Positions 37,174 to 47,021 of a stretch of DNA of 64,000 bases are shown here, piece after piece. The position numbers were made by a program, and so were the translations under genes. The notes below the pieces were generated by a model, which worked only from the letters and a program-made list of their open reading frames with translations, was not told where the DNA came from and did no database searches. Every line of letters starts with the position of its first letter. Positions within the stretch are counted from its first letter, which is position 1. The stretch is from an uncultured Trueperaceae bacterium (lineage in GTDB: Bacteria > Deinococcota > Deinococci > Deinococcales > Trueperaceae): contig CALMXZ010000002.1 in NCBI GenBank assembly GCA_937873495.1, forward strand, positions 152,640 to 216,639, read 5' to 3'.

Positions 37174-40113
37174 GTGCGCTTGACGTTGTTGGCTAGACCA
37201 GTTGTGGAGACGAGCGGGCGTTCTGAGTTGCTTCACGCTCATAAGCCGGTACTGCTGCTCGTCTATCTCGCCTGCCGCGGCGACTGGGTAAGTCGAGACG
37301 AGCTTACCGGGCTGTTCTGGCCCGATAGCGACGAGACCGGCGCCCGGCACAACCTCCGTTCGCTGCTGCACAGGGCGCGGCGACTGCCGTGGGCCACCGG
37401 CCTGGAAGTGGAGACCGATTGGTTGCGCTGGCGGGTCGCCAGCGACCTGTCCGACTTCAAGGCGGCCATCTCGGCGGGCAACTGGGCCAAAGCCTGTGAG
37501 CTGCACCAGCAGCAGCTCCTCGGCGGCTTCCTGGTAGAGGACGCCCCGGGCCTGGAGGAGTGGCTGAACCTCGAGAGGGAGAGCCTGCAAGGTGCCTGGC
37601 GCGACGCCTGCCTGAGACAGGCGCGAGACCTGCGGGCGGCCTCGAGACATTCCGAGGCGGCCGAGCTCCTGGCGCGCTACTTGAGCCACGACCAGTTGGC
37701 CGAGGACGTGCTGGTGGACTTCATGGAGTCGAGCGCGGTGGCGGGCAGGCGCGAACGCGCGCTGAGCGCCTACCAGCGTTTCGAAGCCAACCTCAGTGCG
37801 GAGCTCGGCTTGGATCCGCTGCCCGAGACGAGGAAACTGGCAGCGTCCATCAGCGGCGGTCTAAGCGTGGTCGCTCAGACGCCCGACCACTCCGTCTGGT
37901 CATTACCTCCCCTGCTCGAAAGACCCGTCAGGCTCGTCGGCCGCGCGAGCGAGTTGGCCGCACTGCGCGACAGCGGCGCGAGGTTGAAGCTGGTCTCCGG
38001 CGAGGCCGGCATCGGCAAGAGCCGATTGCTGCTCGAGGCCTTCCCCGACGCCATCTTCCTCTCCTCGCGTGAAGGGCTGGTCGACTCGCCCTTCTATCCG
38101 ATCGTCAACCTGATCCGCGCGCGTCTGACGGAACTGCCCGACCTAGGCCCATATCTCGAAGACCTGGCGCGTTTGGTTCCAGAAGTGGCCCCGGAACTCA
38201 AGCCGATCCCGGTCGACGCTAGACTCGGCGCAGCCAGGCTGCTGGAGGCACTCGTCAGGCTGCTCGAAGGCCTCGGCTCGGCGCTGGTGTTCGACGACCT
38301 CCAGTGGGCGGACAGCGGCACGCACGAGGTTCTGGCGCTGTTATGTGCGAGGACCGGCGTCGACTGTGTCGGCGCCTACCGTGTCGGAGAGGCGTCAGCC
38401 GAGCTCCGCGACCTGGCCGCCTCCTTGTCCCGGCGTGGTGAGCTGCTCGAGCTTCGACTGCCTGGCCTCCGTCAGGTAGACCTGGACGACCTCCTCGCCG
38501 CGATGTCCGGCGCAAACGGCCACTGGCCGCGGCTCTCCGCCTGGTTGTTCGCACGCTCCGCCGGCAACCCGCTGTTCGCGCTCGAGACGGTCAAGGCCCT
38601 CTTCGACACCGGCGTCTTCCCGGCAGACGACTTCGACTGGCCCGCAAGACTGGAGGAACTGGTCGACGGCCTGGAAGTCAATGCCCTCCCAGCAGCGGTT
38701 GCCGACCTGATCCAGCGCCGTGTCTCCGCGCTTTCCGGTGGGGCTAGAAGGCTGCTTCAGGTGACCAGCGTGCTCGGTGGGGACGCCAGCCCCGAGCTGC
38801 TGGCTTCGTTGGTGGGCCTGTCGGATTGGGGCTTGCTGGACGCCATCGAGGAGGCGGAGGCGCACGGTCTGCTGGCGGGCGTGAGCTTCGTTCACGATGT
38901 GCAGTCGCAGGCCGTCTACCAGGGTCTTGGGTCGGGGGTCAGGGAGCGGCTCCACGCCAAGGCGGCCGAGGCCCTGGCTGCCGGGCAACCGCTCTCGGCC
39001 GCTGAACACTGGCTGAAGGCGGGCTTGCCCCAGCGTGCCGCGGCCGCCTTCCTGGCGGCGACGGCGGAGTTCTCATCACGTGGCCTCTACCAGAGCGTGT
39101 TGCACTTGACCGCTCTGGCACTCGAGACGGCCCCTGACGGCGAGGAGCGCTGGCGCCTGCAGCTTCACCGGGCGGAGGCTTTCCTCTCCACCGGCCACTT
39201 CGATGAGTCGAGGCTGGCGCTGTCAGAGCTGCGCGAGGCACCCCTGCCGGTGGGGCTGGCCCAGCAGGCGCGGCTCGCTGCCGTCCACCTGGCGCTCAGA
39301 AGTGGCGATTCGAAGCTGGCGGCAGCGGAGGCGAAGGCCGCCTTGGAGGTCGCGCGCACGCAGGTGCCCGGATCCTACGTGGACGCGCTCTTGGCCATGT
39401 CCAACGTATCGGCACTGACCGGCAACCAGTTGGCCGTGCTCTCCGAACTGGAGGCCGCGGCAACGATCCCGGCCCCGCGGCTCGGGACGCGGCAAAGGTG
39501 CCAACTGCTGGTGAACCTCGGTTGGACCTACTGTGCTCTGGAGCGTTTCGAGGAGGCTATCTCCCCTTTCCGCCAGGCCATCGCCGCCGCCAAGGCCGGG
39601 GGTGACCGCTACTGGCACGTCTGGGCCGTCTCGAACCTGCTCTCGTGCTGCTTGCAGCTGGGCCGACCAGAGCTGGGCCTGGCCGAGGCCGAGGCGGTCG
39701 AGGAGCGCACCGGTTACGACGCCAGCGAGCTCCTCAGCCTCAACCTGGCCAAGGCTTACCAGCTACTCGGGCGGCGTGACGAAGCCGAGGCGCTCTTACA
39801 GCGCTTGTGCCGGGAGAGCGGCGACCCCACCAACCGCACCATCGCACTGGCGGCGCTCTCTCAGCTCCTGTTCGAGAGCGGCCGCCCGGAGGAGGGCGCC
39901 GAGCTGCTGGAGAAGGCGCTTGCCGGCCTGGCCGACACCGACCTGGCCAGGGCGCGGCTGCGCGTGGCGATCACGGCGCTCATCCATGGCGACGCTGCGC
40001 AGCGAGCGCAAGGGCGCGAGCTTGCGGCCTCCATCCACCGCCCAGCCGTGTCGGGCACCGGCTGGGCGGAGTTGCGGGTGGCGCTGGAGGCGGTGGAACG
40101 TCCGCGCGGGTGA
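37174..40113 (+). CDS. BTAD-containing transcriptional regulator with AAA/STAND ATPase and TPR array
   Basis: This protein of about 979 residues has three parts. An OmpR-like winged helix at about 1-90 (HKPVLLLVYLACRGDWVSRDELTGLFWPDSDETGARHNL) is followed by a BTAD helical domain at about 95-230. The ATPase has Walker A SGEAGIGKSRLL and Walker B ALVFDDLQW. The C-terminal ~400 residues are Ala/Leu/Glu-rich TPR repeats. The layout matches SARP/LuxR-like STAND activators, but without a C-terminal LuxR helix. The GTG at 37174 (VRLTLLARPVV) fits family N-termini, though an in-frame GTG/ATG at 37120/37123 is possible. It ends 6 nt from the convergent lipoprotein gene. Confidence 0.86.
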   Translation: MRLTLLARPVVETSGRSELLHAHKPVLLLVYLACRGDWVSRDELTGLFWPDSDETGARHNLRSLLHRARRLPWATGLEVETDWLRWRVASDLSDFKAAISAGNWAKACELHQQQLLGGFLVEDAPGLEEWLNLERESLQGAWRDACLRQARDLRAASRHSEAAELLARYLSHDQLAEDVLVDFMESSAVAGRRERALSAYQRFEANLSAELGLDPLPETRKLAASISGGLSVVAQTPDHSVWSLPPLLERPVRLVGRASELAALRDSGARLKLVSGEAGIGKSRLLLEAFPDAIFLSSREGLVDSPFYPIVNLIRARLTELPDLGPYLEDLARLVPEVAPELKPIPVDARLGAARLLEALVRLLEGLGSALVFDDLQWADSGTHEVLALLCARTGVDCVGAYRVGEASAELRDLAASLSRRGELLELRLPGLRQVDLDDLLAAMSGANGHWPRLSAWLFARSAGNPLFALETVKALFDTGVFPADDFDWPARLEELVDGLEVNALPAAVADLIQRRVSALSGGARRLLQVTSVLGGDASPELLASLVGLSDWGLLDAIEEAEAHGLLAGVSFVHDVQSQAVYQGLGSGVRERLHAKAAEALAAGQPLSAAEHWLKAGLPQRAAAAFLAATAEFSSRGLYQSVLHLTALALETAPDGEERWRLQLHRAEAFLSTGHFDESRLALSELREAPLPVGLAQQARLAAVHLALRSGDSKLAAAEAKAALEVARTQVPGSYVDALLAMSNVSALTGNQLAVLSELEAAATIPAPRLGTRQRCQLLVNLGWTYCALERFEEAISPFRQAIAAAKAGGDRYWHVWAVSNLLSCCLQLGRPELGLAEAEAVEERTGYDASELLSLNLAKAYQLLGRRDEAEALLQRLCRESGDPTNRTIALAALSQLLFESGRPEEGAELLEKALAGLADTDLARARLRVAITALIHGDAAQRAQGRELAASIHRPAVSGTGWAELRVALEAVERPRG

Positions 40114-40119
40114 CTAGAG

Positions 40120-42642
40120 CTACGGTAGGTCCAGGATGAGGTTCCAGGAGACGGTGACCGCGCCCTCTGCCGCGCTGATCGAGCCGACCCAGGTACTTGG
40201 GTCCGTAGGGTCGATGAAGATCTCCCAGAACATACCCGTGAAGCCGGTGTCCCGCCCGTCGGGCCAACTCTCGCTTCCACTCGGTCCCTCGAAGGAGTAC
40301 TTCCTTCCTGCCGTACCGGAAAAACATGGCCAATCCCATACCTTGGTGAACGTACCTAGCGTCAGCACACGCGGTGCGTTGAACTGCAGCCTGGTCCTGG
40401 TAGAGTCCGTCTTGATCGAGCCGAGGGCGCTTTCGATACCGGTGCCACTGTAGCTGTAATTCAGCGTGTTCTCACGGTTGACGCAGGCTGGGTACTGGAT
40501 CTCGTACACGGCATAGACGACGCTGAGGTGATTGTTCAAAGTAGAAAGTGCACTTGCATTCCAGCTTTGCGGCATGAAGGTCCAGTCGCCGTTCTCGTAG
40601 AAGGCGATCACCGGCACGCTCGCCTGGTAGTTCGAGGCGATGGTTTCGGTACGGTTGAACTTCCATTCATTGGCGACGATCGGATTGGGTTCATTCTCGA
40701 AACTCTCCGTCGTCGTTATGCTGCCCGCTGAAGCTAGTTCAAAGGTCCCCACCAACTGAAGGCGGTCCCGTTCCCCAATCCTCGCTGACTTGCCGATGAT
40801 CGGTTGGTCGGGCACGAACGCCGTTGTAACGAACACCAGGATGCTCTTCAGGTCGTCCGAGTCGTGGGTCGCTACCCAGTTGAACTCCGATCTCGTCAGA
40901 CCCAACGGCGGCACGATCTTGGCGATCTGGATGAGTTCGTCGTCGTCGGTGAGGATGAAAGCCTCGTACCACGCGATGTTGTCGTTGCCGAGGAACTTGA
41001 GAGTCTCCCGGGTGGTGGTGATCGTGAGGGGGATCCGGTCACCTTTGTCGAAGCCTACGATGTCGCCTAGAGAGATCTCGGTCTCGGGTGATTGGCCCAG
41101 GGCGGTTCGCTCGATCTCCACTGCCACTGGGAAGTGGGCGAGCCCGAGCAGGTCGAGCACTCTTCTCTCGGCGCTGCCGGGGCGCACGACGGAATCGAAG
41201 GCGGCGGAGTAGTAGGCTCGCTTCACGCCGCTATTGTCGAGCGCCTGGGTGGTGCGGTTGGCGAAGAGGGTATTCAGCTCGCGGCCTGCCTCGGCGATGA
41301 GCAGCCTGCCCGTCAAACTGGTGCGGCGGAACGTGCCGTTCTGCTCCTGCTTGAGGATGCCGGGCTCGATGGCCGCGAAGGCGAACACCGAGATATCGTG
41401 AAGGATGCCGGCGCCGTCAGGAAGGCTGGGTGTCAGGGGACGGACGATGACGTTGCCGCCGTCCTCGAAACTTGCGACGCTCTCGCAGTCACCGCCCTGG
41501 CAGGAGAAGCCGGCGCTGATCTTCGGAGTGACCGTTCCGTCGATCTCCAGGCCGAGGTTCGGTACGGTGAGCACTCCTCCGATCTCGAAGCCGAAACCTA
41601 CCGGCACCGCGGAGCCCAGGTAGAAGCCGAGAGCGCCGCCGAATGGGCTAAGTGACTCGAACAGCGTCGCCCTGCACCTCTCTTTCCCAACGAAGCCTCT
41701 GGTCGCCCTGATCCTCAAGTCGACCTTAAGCTCCGGCTGCAGGTGAACGATGAGTTTCTTCTCCTCATCGTTCCATGCGCTCTCGAACGTCAGGTTCTCC
41801 TTGTACTCGAAGGGTCCCATGCTCATGCTGAGAACTGGGAGCTCGCCCTCGAGGAGGACGCACTCGAACGGTCCGAACGGGAAGGTGCCGGACTGCTGTG
41901 GGCTGAGGCCGTCTCCGGCGCCGGTGAAAGTGAGGTCCTGCTTTGGCTCCAGCCGGATCGCGCCGGAAGTTGTTCTAGAGCTGTTGAAGTACTCCGCCGC
42001 CTCACTGCTCAGCTTGACGTTGGCGGGCGACGATCTGAAGGACTGGTTGGCCAGGTCGAGGTCCGTGAACACCTCGTCCATAGGCACGACTTCGAGCGTC
42101 AGCGTGTTCCCGGAGACGGCGCTCAGGCGTCCCACCACCGGGATGAGACCGCTGGAGACGACGATGTCACCGATATTGAGCGAGCTGGCATCCTGGACGT
42201 CGACGGTGAACAGGCTGCCGACCGCGAGCTCTTCGCTCGGGTCGAGCGGCTCAGGCTCGCCGCTGAACTCCTCGTCATCCAGCAGGACGGCGCCTGGGGC
42301 CAGGCCCCCGACGGTCACCAGGACCGGGCTGGACTTCACGTTGCCTACCCTGGCGGTGATCTGCGCCGTGCCGCTGATGGCGACGGCCACGACGTTGCCT
42401 TCCTGGTCGACCTCGACTACCGACGCATCGCTGCTCTCCCAGACGATCACCTCTTCGTCCATCGGTGCGCCGGTGTTGTTGAAGGCGGTGGCCGTGAGGC
42501 TGCGTGAATCACCTGCGCCGGCCAGGAGGAATCCTCCCCCGCCGATCTCGACCCATGCCAACGAAGGTGGCGGCGGGGTTCCGCTGCAGGCGGCGAGGAT
42601 GAGAGCAACGAGCGATAGTCCGAGAAGGGCGCGAAGCCGCAT
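40120..42642 (-). CDS. Large lipoprotein with N-terminal bacterial Ig-like (Big2) domain
   Basis: This 840-residue exported protein has a type II signal peptide ending in LALILAACSG-like lipobox (LVALILAAC), so it is probably anchored in a membrane. Residues about 25-115 form a BIG2-type Ig domain (SRSLTATAFNNTGAPMDEEVIVWESSDASVVEVDQEGNVVAVAISGTAQITA). The remaining ~700 residues are beta-rich, with no recognised catalytic motif; a Cys-containing segment lies near 275-415. Base composition looks less GC-rich than its neighbours, which may mean acquisition. GGAGG precedes the ATG at 42642. Function unknown, possibly surface binding. Confidence 0.8.
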   Translation of the reverse strand: MRLRALLGLSLVALILAACSGTPPPPSLAWVEIGGGGFLLAGAGDSRSLTATAFNNTGAPMDEEVIVWESSDASVVEVDQEGNVVAVAISGTAQITARVGNVKSSPVLVTVGGLAPGAVLLDDEEFSGEPEPLDPSEELAVGSLFTVDVQDASSLNIGDIVVSSGLIPVVGRLSAVSGNTLTLEVVPMDEVFTDLDLANQSFRSSPANVKLSSEAAEYFNSSRTTSGAIRLEPKQDLTFTGAGDGLSPQQSGTFPFGPFECVLLEGELPVLSMSMGPFEYKENLTFESAWNDEEKKLIVHLQPELKVDLRIRATRGFVGKERCRATLFESLSPFGGALGFYLGSAVPVGFGFEIGGVLTVPNLGLEIDGTVTPKISAGFSCQGGDCESVASFEDGGNVIVRPLTPSLPDGAGILHDISVFAFAAIEPGILKQEQNGTFRRTSLTGRLLIAEAGRELNTLFANRTTQALDNSGVKRAYYSAAFDSVVRPGSAERRVLDLLGLAHFPVAVEIERTALGQSPETEISLGDIVGFDKGDRIPLTITTTRETLKFLGNDNIAWYEAFILTDDDELIQIAKIVPPLGLTRSEFNWVATHDSDDLKSILVFVTTAFVPDQPIIGKSARIGERDRLQLVGTFELASAGSITTTESFENEPNPIVANEWKFNRTETIASNYQASVPVIAFYENGDWTFMPQSWNASALSTLNNHLSVVYAVYEIQYPACVNRENTLNYSYSGTGIESALGSIKTDSTRTRLQFNAPRVLTLGTFTKVWDWPCFSGTAGRKYSFEGPSGSESWPDGRDTGFTGMFWEIFIDPTDPSTWVGSISAAEGAVTVSWNLILDLP

Positions 42643-42819
42643 GCACAACCTCCATGATGAGCCGCAATCTGCCGTTCGATCCGTGGACCTAACCACGACA
42701 GCTCGGCTCATTACTCGCCATTAGGCTGGATGAGGCGTCGCACAGGCGTCACACGCGGCGCGGCGGCTGAACTCGAGGAGCGACCGGCCGACGCTTGGCC
42801 TGCCCATGCCTGCTTCGCC

Positions 42820-42825
42820 TAGGAT
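42820..42825 (+). promoter_or_regulatory. Leaderless -10 box for methyltransferase
   Basis: TAGGAT lies 6 nt before the ATG at 42832, and TTGGCC at 42795-42800 could be the -35 (19-nt spacer). Confidence 0.6.
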
Positions 42826-42831
42826 GGGCCC

Positions 42832-43470
42832 ATGAGCTCCTGCTCCCGCGCCGGCCCATGCCAGGAGATGTTCGGGGCGGCGGACGCCCGCCGCGACATG
42901 GACGCCTACCTCGGCCATGGCCTCGGCAAGATGGAGCGGCAGATGCTGGAGGCGCTGTCGCTCCCGCTGGGCGGCGCCCGCGTCCTGGAGATCGGCGGCG
43001 GGGTCGGGGCCATCCAGACCGAGCTGCTGCTGCGGGGCGCGGCCAGCGGGGAGGTGGTCGAGCTGGTCGAGGCCTACGCACCGTTCGCGGCGCGGTTGGC
43101 GCAGGAGACGGGCCTGGTGGACCGCACGCGCTTCCGCGTCCACGACCTGCTGTCCGATCCGGACGCGGTGGAGCCGGCCGACATCGTGGTGCTCAACCGG
43201 GTGGTCTGCTGCTCCGCCGATGGCCTGCTGCTGGCGGCCGCGGCAGCGGGCTTGACCCGGCGTGCCCTGCTCCTGAGCTTCCCCAGGTCCAACGCCTTCA
43301 CGAGGAGCCTGGCCTGGGCGCAGCGCGCGTTGTGGCGGCTGTTCGGCCGCCGCTACCGCGCCTTCGCCTGGCCGCAGGAGGCCATCGCGGCGGCGGCACG
43401 GAGCGGCGGGCTGGAGGTCAGGACCGGCGGCGGCGGGCTGGTCTGGCGCTACCTGCTGTTGACCCGCTAG
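42832..43470 (+). CDS. Class I SAM-dependent methyltransferase
   Basis: This 212-residue protein has SAM motif I VLEIGGGVGAIQTELLLRGA at about residues 51-70, motif II VELVEAYAP and a DIVVLNRVVCC motif IV. The C-terminal region is RALLLSFPRSNAFTR...WPQEAIAAAARSGGLEV. Five cysteines, two near the N-terminus (SSCSRAGPC) and VVCC, are notable. It resembles methyltransferases acting on small molecules or quinones (UbiE/Mg-protoporphyrin-like), but the substrate is unknown. It appears as a single-gene unit. Confidence 0.82.
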   Translation: MSSCSRAGPCQEMFGAADARRDMDAYLGHGLGKMERQMLEALSLPLGGARVLEIGGGVGAIQTELLLRGAASGEVVELVEAYAPFAARLAQETGLVDRTRFRVHDLLSDPDAVEPADIVVLNRVVCCSADGLLLAAAAAGLTRRALLLSFPRSNAFTRSLAWAQRALWRLFGRRYRAFAWPQEAIAAAARSGGLEVRTGGGGLVWRYLLLTR

Positions 43471-43524
43471 GCGTTGGCAGCCATCCGCCGCAGCCGGTGG
43501 GTCTCGCCGCCGGCGTCGGCAACA

Positions 43525-43530
43525 TAGGAT
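43525..43530 (+). promoter_or_regulatory. Leaderless -10 box for RibD-type reductase
   Basis: TAGGAT lies 7 nt before the second ATG (43538) of the gene but only 1 nt from the first (43532), which favours the second as start. Confidence 0.5.
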
Positions 43531-43537
43531 CATGGGA

Positions 43538-44095
43538 ATGGATAGGAACTCAGTCGTTCTCCGGCATAGTCTGTCCCTCGACGGCTACGGCGCGGTGCCG
43601 CCCGGCATACCAGAGAACGTCCTCGTCGAGTACGACGAGGACAAGGAATTCATCGCCTACATGGGCGACCTGCTCGGCCGGGCCGGGGTGCACGCGATGG
43701 GCTCGAAGACGTACGGGGACATGGCGGGCTACTGGCCGAACCAATCCGGGCCCGAGGCGGACGCGATGAACCGGATCCCGAAAGTCGTCTTCTCCCGCCG
43801 GCCGATCGAGACCCCGTGGGACACCACGACCGTCTGCTCCGGTGACCTGGCCACCGAGATCGCCGGACTGAAGGAGCGGGGCGTCGGGCCGATAATGGTG
43901 CACGGCGGTGTGCGGCTCGCCCAGTCGGTGATCGCGGCCGACCTCGTCGACGAGTATCACCTGATGGTCTCGCCGGTCGCATTCGGCGCCGGTGGCCCAC
44001 TATTCACCCAGTTCACCAGGCTGAAGCTGGTCGACGTGAAGCCTTTCCCGCGCGGCAATCTCGCGCTGATCTACGTCCGTCCCGACGCCGGTTGA
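43538..44095 (+). CDS. Dihydrofolate reductase family protein (RibD C-terminal domain)
   Basis: This 185-residue NADPH-binding reductase-like protein has SLSLDGYGA at the N-terminus (the DHFR-like 'SLDG' motif), VHAMGSKTYGDMAGYW, VFSRRPIETPWDTT, and MVHGGVRLAQSVIAADLVDEYHLMVSPVAFGAGGPLF, typical of the YyaP/RibD_C family. These single-domain proteins are not true folate enzymes in most cases. The start was chosen by the -10 spacing. The next gene is convergent after 8 nt. Confidence 0.86.
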   Translation: MDRNSVVLRHSLSLDGYGAVPPGIPENVLVEYDEDKEFIAYMGDLLGRAGVHAMGSKTYGDMAGYWPNQSGPEADAMNRIPKVVFSRRPIETPWDTTTVCSGDLATEIAGLKERGVGPIMVHGGVRLAQSVIAADLVDEYHLMVSPVAFGAGGPLFTQFTRLKLVDVKPFPRGNLALIYVRPDAG

Positions 44096-44103
44096 CCGCC
44101 CCC

Positions 44104-44403
44104 TCAGTCCTCGACCCTGAAGATCTCCCGTCGCCCGCCCACCATGGTCTTGCGTAGCCGCGCGTAGGCCGCGCGCCAGTTCTGGTCCGTCCCGAACCTG
44201 GACAGCTGAAGATCGACGTCCGCCAAGGACTCGAACCCCGTCTCCAGCACCAGGGTGTAGAAGTCGCCGGTCAGGTCGCTGAGGATCCGCTGGCTCAGCG
44301 CGCCGTAGGTGGACTGCTCCAGCGCGATCATCTCCTTCACCGCGGCCTTGGCCTCACGCATCTGCTCCGGGTGGATTTGGAAGATGTTGCGGACGAGGAT
44401 CAT
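44104..44403 (-). CDS. Small conserved-looking protein, possible dimeric alpha/beta-barrel (NIPSNAP/ABM-like)
   Basis: This 99-residue protein starts MILVRNIFQIHPEQMREAKA and has FYTLVLETGFESLADVDLQLSRF. The pattern of a short strand, helix and strand fits ferredoxin-like dimeric barrel proteins of the NIPSNAP or antibiotic-biosynthesis-monooxygenase type, but I cannot name an ortholog. AAGGAGG lies just before ATG, so it is well translated. No signal peptide or cysteines are present. Confidence 0.72.
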   Translation of the reverse strand: MILVRNIFQIHPEQMREAKAAVKEMIALEQSTYGALSQRILSDLTGDFYTLVLETGFESLADVDLQLSRFGTDQNWRAAYARLRKTMVGGRREIFRVED

Positions 44404-44587
44404 GTAGACCTCCTTCGCGCCAGGGACGCCCGATGGGCGCCCGGACAGCCTGCCTTGAGCTGGGCTGCGGACATCCTAGAGCATCGGGCCATAGGGCAGG
44501 GCCAGAAGGCGGCCGAGCCCGCTCAGACCGGCGTGCAGCGTCAGGCCGCCCAGTTCGTAGCTGGCCTCGACACCGGATTGAAGCAAG

Positions 44588-44623
44588 GAACCCCGCCAGG
44601 CAACTCCATGCCAGACGGGGTTC
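44588..44623 (-). terminator. Terminator of the tRNA operon
   Basis: GAACCCCG (44588-44595) and CGGGGTTC (44616-44623) form an 8-bp perfect stem with an inner GGCA/TGCC pairing in the loop. On the minus strand it lies 6 nt after the tRNA-Thr CCA end and is followed by CTTGCTTC. Confidence 0.75.
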
Positions 44624-44629
44624 GAAGGT

Positions 44630-44704
44630 TGGAGCCAATGGTCGGATTTGAACCGACGACCTGCCGATTACGAATCGGCTGCTCTACCGCTGAGCTACAT
44701 TGGC
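44630..44704 (-). tRNA. tRNA-Thr (anticodon CGT)
   Basis: The 75-nt cloverleaf has a 7-bp acceptor stem GCCAATG/CATTGGC, D-arm GCTC-GAGC, anticodon stem GCCGA/TCGGC with loop TTCGTAA, T-arm GTCGG/CCGAC with TTCAAAT, and encoded TCCA 3' end. It is the last tRNA of the array. Confidence 0.97.
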
Positions 44705-44778
44705 GCGCCTGGGGCCTCGTTCGGCCGCATCAAGCGCGGAGCGCCGCTCGCCTTGCGGGTGGCGGCGCCCGCGGTCGG

Positions 44779-44854
44779 TGGTGGCCAGGGGCAGAATCGA
44801 ACTGCCGACACTGCGATTTTCAGTCGCATGCTCTACCGACTGAGCTACCTGGCC
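44779..44854 (-). tRNA. tRNA-Phe (anticodon GAA)
   Basis: The 76-nt cloverleaf has acceptor GGCCAGG/CCTGGCC, D-arm GCTC-GAGC, anticodon stem TGCGA/TCGCA with loop CTGAAAA, T-arm GGCAG/CTGCC with TTCGATT, and encoded ACCA end. Confidence 0.97.
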
Positions 44855-44922
44855 TTGCCCCTCAGGCAGCGGGGAGCGCGCCCTTAGTTGGGTCTACGCT
44901 CGCCCGGCTGGCCTTCGGTCGG

Positions 44923-44998
44923 TGGCGGAGCCGACGGGATTTGAACCCGCGACCTTCTGCGTGACAGGCAGATATGCTAACCGCTACACTACGGCTCC
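44923..44998 (-). tRNA. tRNA-Asp (anticodon GTC)
   Basis: The 76-nt cloverleaf has acceptor GGAGCCG/CGGCTCC, anticodon stem TCTGC/GCAGA with loop CTGTCAC, T-arm GCGGG/CCCGT with TTCAAAT, and encoded GCCA end. It is the first tRNA of the array. The D-stem GTGT/GCAT is the usual weak Asp type. Confidence 0.97.
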
Positions 44999-45053
44999 GC
45001 GCTGTGCCTGGTTGCCGTTCCAGTCGGTATTACCGGCCGCCAAGGCGAACGCA

Positions 45054-45083
45054 AGGATACCTGGCCGGCTCGGCGCGTGTCAA
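45054..45083 (-). promoter_or_regulatory. Promoter of the tRNA-Asp-Phe-Thr operon
   Basis: On the minus strand, -35 TTGACA (45083-45078), an 18-nt spacer and -10 TATCCT (45059-45054) lie about 55 nt before the tRNA-Asp 5' end, immediately after the dxs stop codon. Confidence 0.82.
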
Positions 45084-45085
45084 TT

Positions 45086-47011
45086 CTACGTGCCAAAAGT
45101 AGGTAGGTAGTTTCGCCCGACGCCGAGCGTCTCCAACGCCCCTCGGATCGCTTTCGGTCCGTAGCCCAGCTCCTCGTGCTGTGCCACCGGATCGCCGTGC
45201 GGCACGGGTGTGTCCTGGACGCCGAGGCGCACGACCCGCGTCGTCACGCCGGCGTCGGAGAGCGCCTCCAGGACCGCGCTGCCGAGGCCGCCGACCACCG
45301 TGTGGTCCTCGACGGTGACGATGGCCTTTGCCGAGCGCGCCAGCCGCAGGAGGAGCCCGGTGTCGAGCGGCTTGACGAAGCGCGCGTTCACCACCGCCAC
45401 CCGGGGGTCGTCGGCCGCGGCGGCGATGGCGTAGTCGACGGTGGGGCCGATGCCGAGCACGACGACATCGGTGCCGCCCTTGACGACCTCCCAGCTCCCC
45501 CACTCGACCTCCGGCCACTCCTCGAAGGGCGTGTCGGCCGCCGGTGTGACGCTCCCGCGGGGCCAGCGGATGGCCTTCGGCCCGCCGAGGCGATGCGCGG
45601 CCTTGAGCATCCCGCGCAGCTCGGTCGCGTCGCGCGGCATGCCGATGCCGACGTGCGGCACGGTGCGCAGGTAGGCGAGGTCGTAGATGCCTTGGTGCGT
45701 GGCGCCGTCGCCGCCCACGAGGCCGGCCCGGTCGATCGCGAAGATGACATTCAGCTCGTCGAGGGCCACATCGTGCACGACCTGGTCGAAGGCCCGCTGC
45801 AGGAACGTGGAGTAGATGGCGACGATGGGCTTCTCGCCACGTAGCGCGAGGCCGGCGCCGACGGTGACCGCGACGTCCTCGGCGATACCGACGTCGAGGT
45901 AGCGGTCGGCGTGGGTGCGGCTGTACTCGACGAGCCCGCTACCCTCGCGCATCGCGGGGGTGATGACCCATACGCGGTCGTCTGCGAGCGCCATGGCGGC
46001 GGCGGCCTCGCCGAAGGCGGTCGACCACGTGTGGCTCTTGCCCTTCGCGACCGGGTGCTTGGGGTCGAACGTGGAGGCGCCGTGCCACGTGATCGGGTCG
46101 GACTCGGCCACCTCGTAGCCCTTGCCCTTGCGGGTGACGATGTGGAGCATCGTGGGCCCGTCCAGCTCGCGGATCTTGGCGAGGTAGTAGAGCAGCTGCG
46201 TGATGTCGTGCCCGTCGATCGGCCCGACGTAGCGCAGGCCCATGGCGTGGAACGGGTTGTTGCTCGCCGGGTCGAAGAAGCGGCGCGCGGCTTTCTTGGC
46301 GCGGCTGCTCAGGTCGGCGAGCGGTTCCCAGACGCGGGTGAGGCCGGCCTTGGCGCGGTCCTCGGCCCGCTGGAACCACGGTTGCACCTGAAGGGTGCGC
46401 ATGTAGTGGTTGATGGCGCCGACGTTCTCGCTGATCGACATCTCGTTGTCGTTGAGCACGATGAGCATGCGGGGCTTGAGGTGGCCGATCTGGTTGAGCG
46501 CGGCGAGGGCCATGCCGCCCGTGAGGGCGCCGTCGCCGATGACGGCGGCGACCTCGTAGTCATCGCCCCTGGCATCGCGGGCGAGCGCCATGCCCAGCGC
46601 CGCCGCGAGGCTGGTGGAGGCGTGCCCGACGGTGAGCGCGTCGTGCTCCGACTCGCCGATGGACGTGAAGCCGGCGAGGCCGCCGCCGGTGCGGATCGTC
46701 TCGATCCGGTCTTTCCTGCCCGTGAGGATCTTGTGGCCGTACGTCTGATGGCCGACGTCCCACACGACGCGGTCGCGGCGCGTGTCGAACAGGTAGTGCA
46801 ACGCGACCGTCAACTCGACGGCGCCGAGGCTCGAGGCCAGGTGGCCCCCGGCCACGGAGCAGACGCGGATGACTTCGGAGCGCAGCTCCTCGGCCAGCGC
46901 CGGGAGCTCCCCGGGTCGGAGCCGCTTCAGGTCTTCCGGCTGGTCGATGCCTTCCAGGAAGCCCCTGGGCGGAGGTTTGGCGGAAGGGGTGTTGGCTGGG
47001 TCGGAGCTCAT
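45086..47011 (-). CDS. dxs: 1-deoxy-D-xylulose-5-phosphate synthase
   Basis: This ThDP enzyme of 641 residues makes DXP from pyruvate and glyceraldehyde-3-P, the first step of the MEP isoprenoid pathway that feeds carotenoids and menaquinone. Motifs: [34 protein letters not shown] with the ThDP/Mg2+ GDG...N motif, MVIND-like [18 protein letters not shown], and [12 protein letters not shown] in the pyrimidine domain. The C-terminal transketolase domain is intact ([16 protein letters not shown]). It follows the upstream lipoprotein by 10 nt, and the tRNA promoter overlaps its 3' flank. Confidence 0.97.
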   Translation of the reverse strand: MSSDPANTPSAKPPPRGFLEGIDQPEDLKRLRPGELPALAEELRSEVIRVCSVAGGHLASSLGAVELTVALHYLFDTRRDRVVWDVGHQTYGHKILTGRKDRIETIRTGGGLAGFTSIGESEHDALTVGHASTSLAAALGMALARDARGDDYEVAAVIGDGALTGGMALAALNQIGHLKPRMLIVLNDNEMSISENVGAINHYMRTLQVQPWFQRAEDRAKAGLTRVWEPLADLSSRAKKAARRFFDPASNNPFHAMGLRYVGPIDGHDITQLLYYLAKIRELDGPTMLHIVTRKGKGYEVAESDPITWHGASTFDPKHPVAKGKSHTWSTAFGEAAAAMALADDRVWVITPAMREGSGLVEYSRTHADRYLDVGIAEDVAVTVGAGLALRGEKPIVAIYSTFLQRAFDQVVHDVALDELNVIFAIDRAGLVGGDGATHQGIYDLAYLRTVPHVGIGMPRDATELRGMLKAAHRLGGPKAIRWPRGSVTPAADTPFEEWPEVEWGSWEVVKGGTDVVVLGIGPTVDYAIAAAADDPRVAVVNARFVKPLDTGLLLRLARSAKAIVTVEDHTVVGGLGSAVLEALSDAGVTTRVVRLGVQDTPVPHGDPVAQHEELGYGPKAIRGALETLGVGRNYLPTFGT

Positions 47012-47021
47012 CGTCCCGCGC

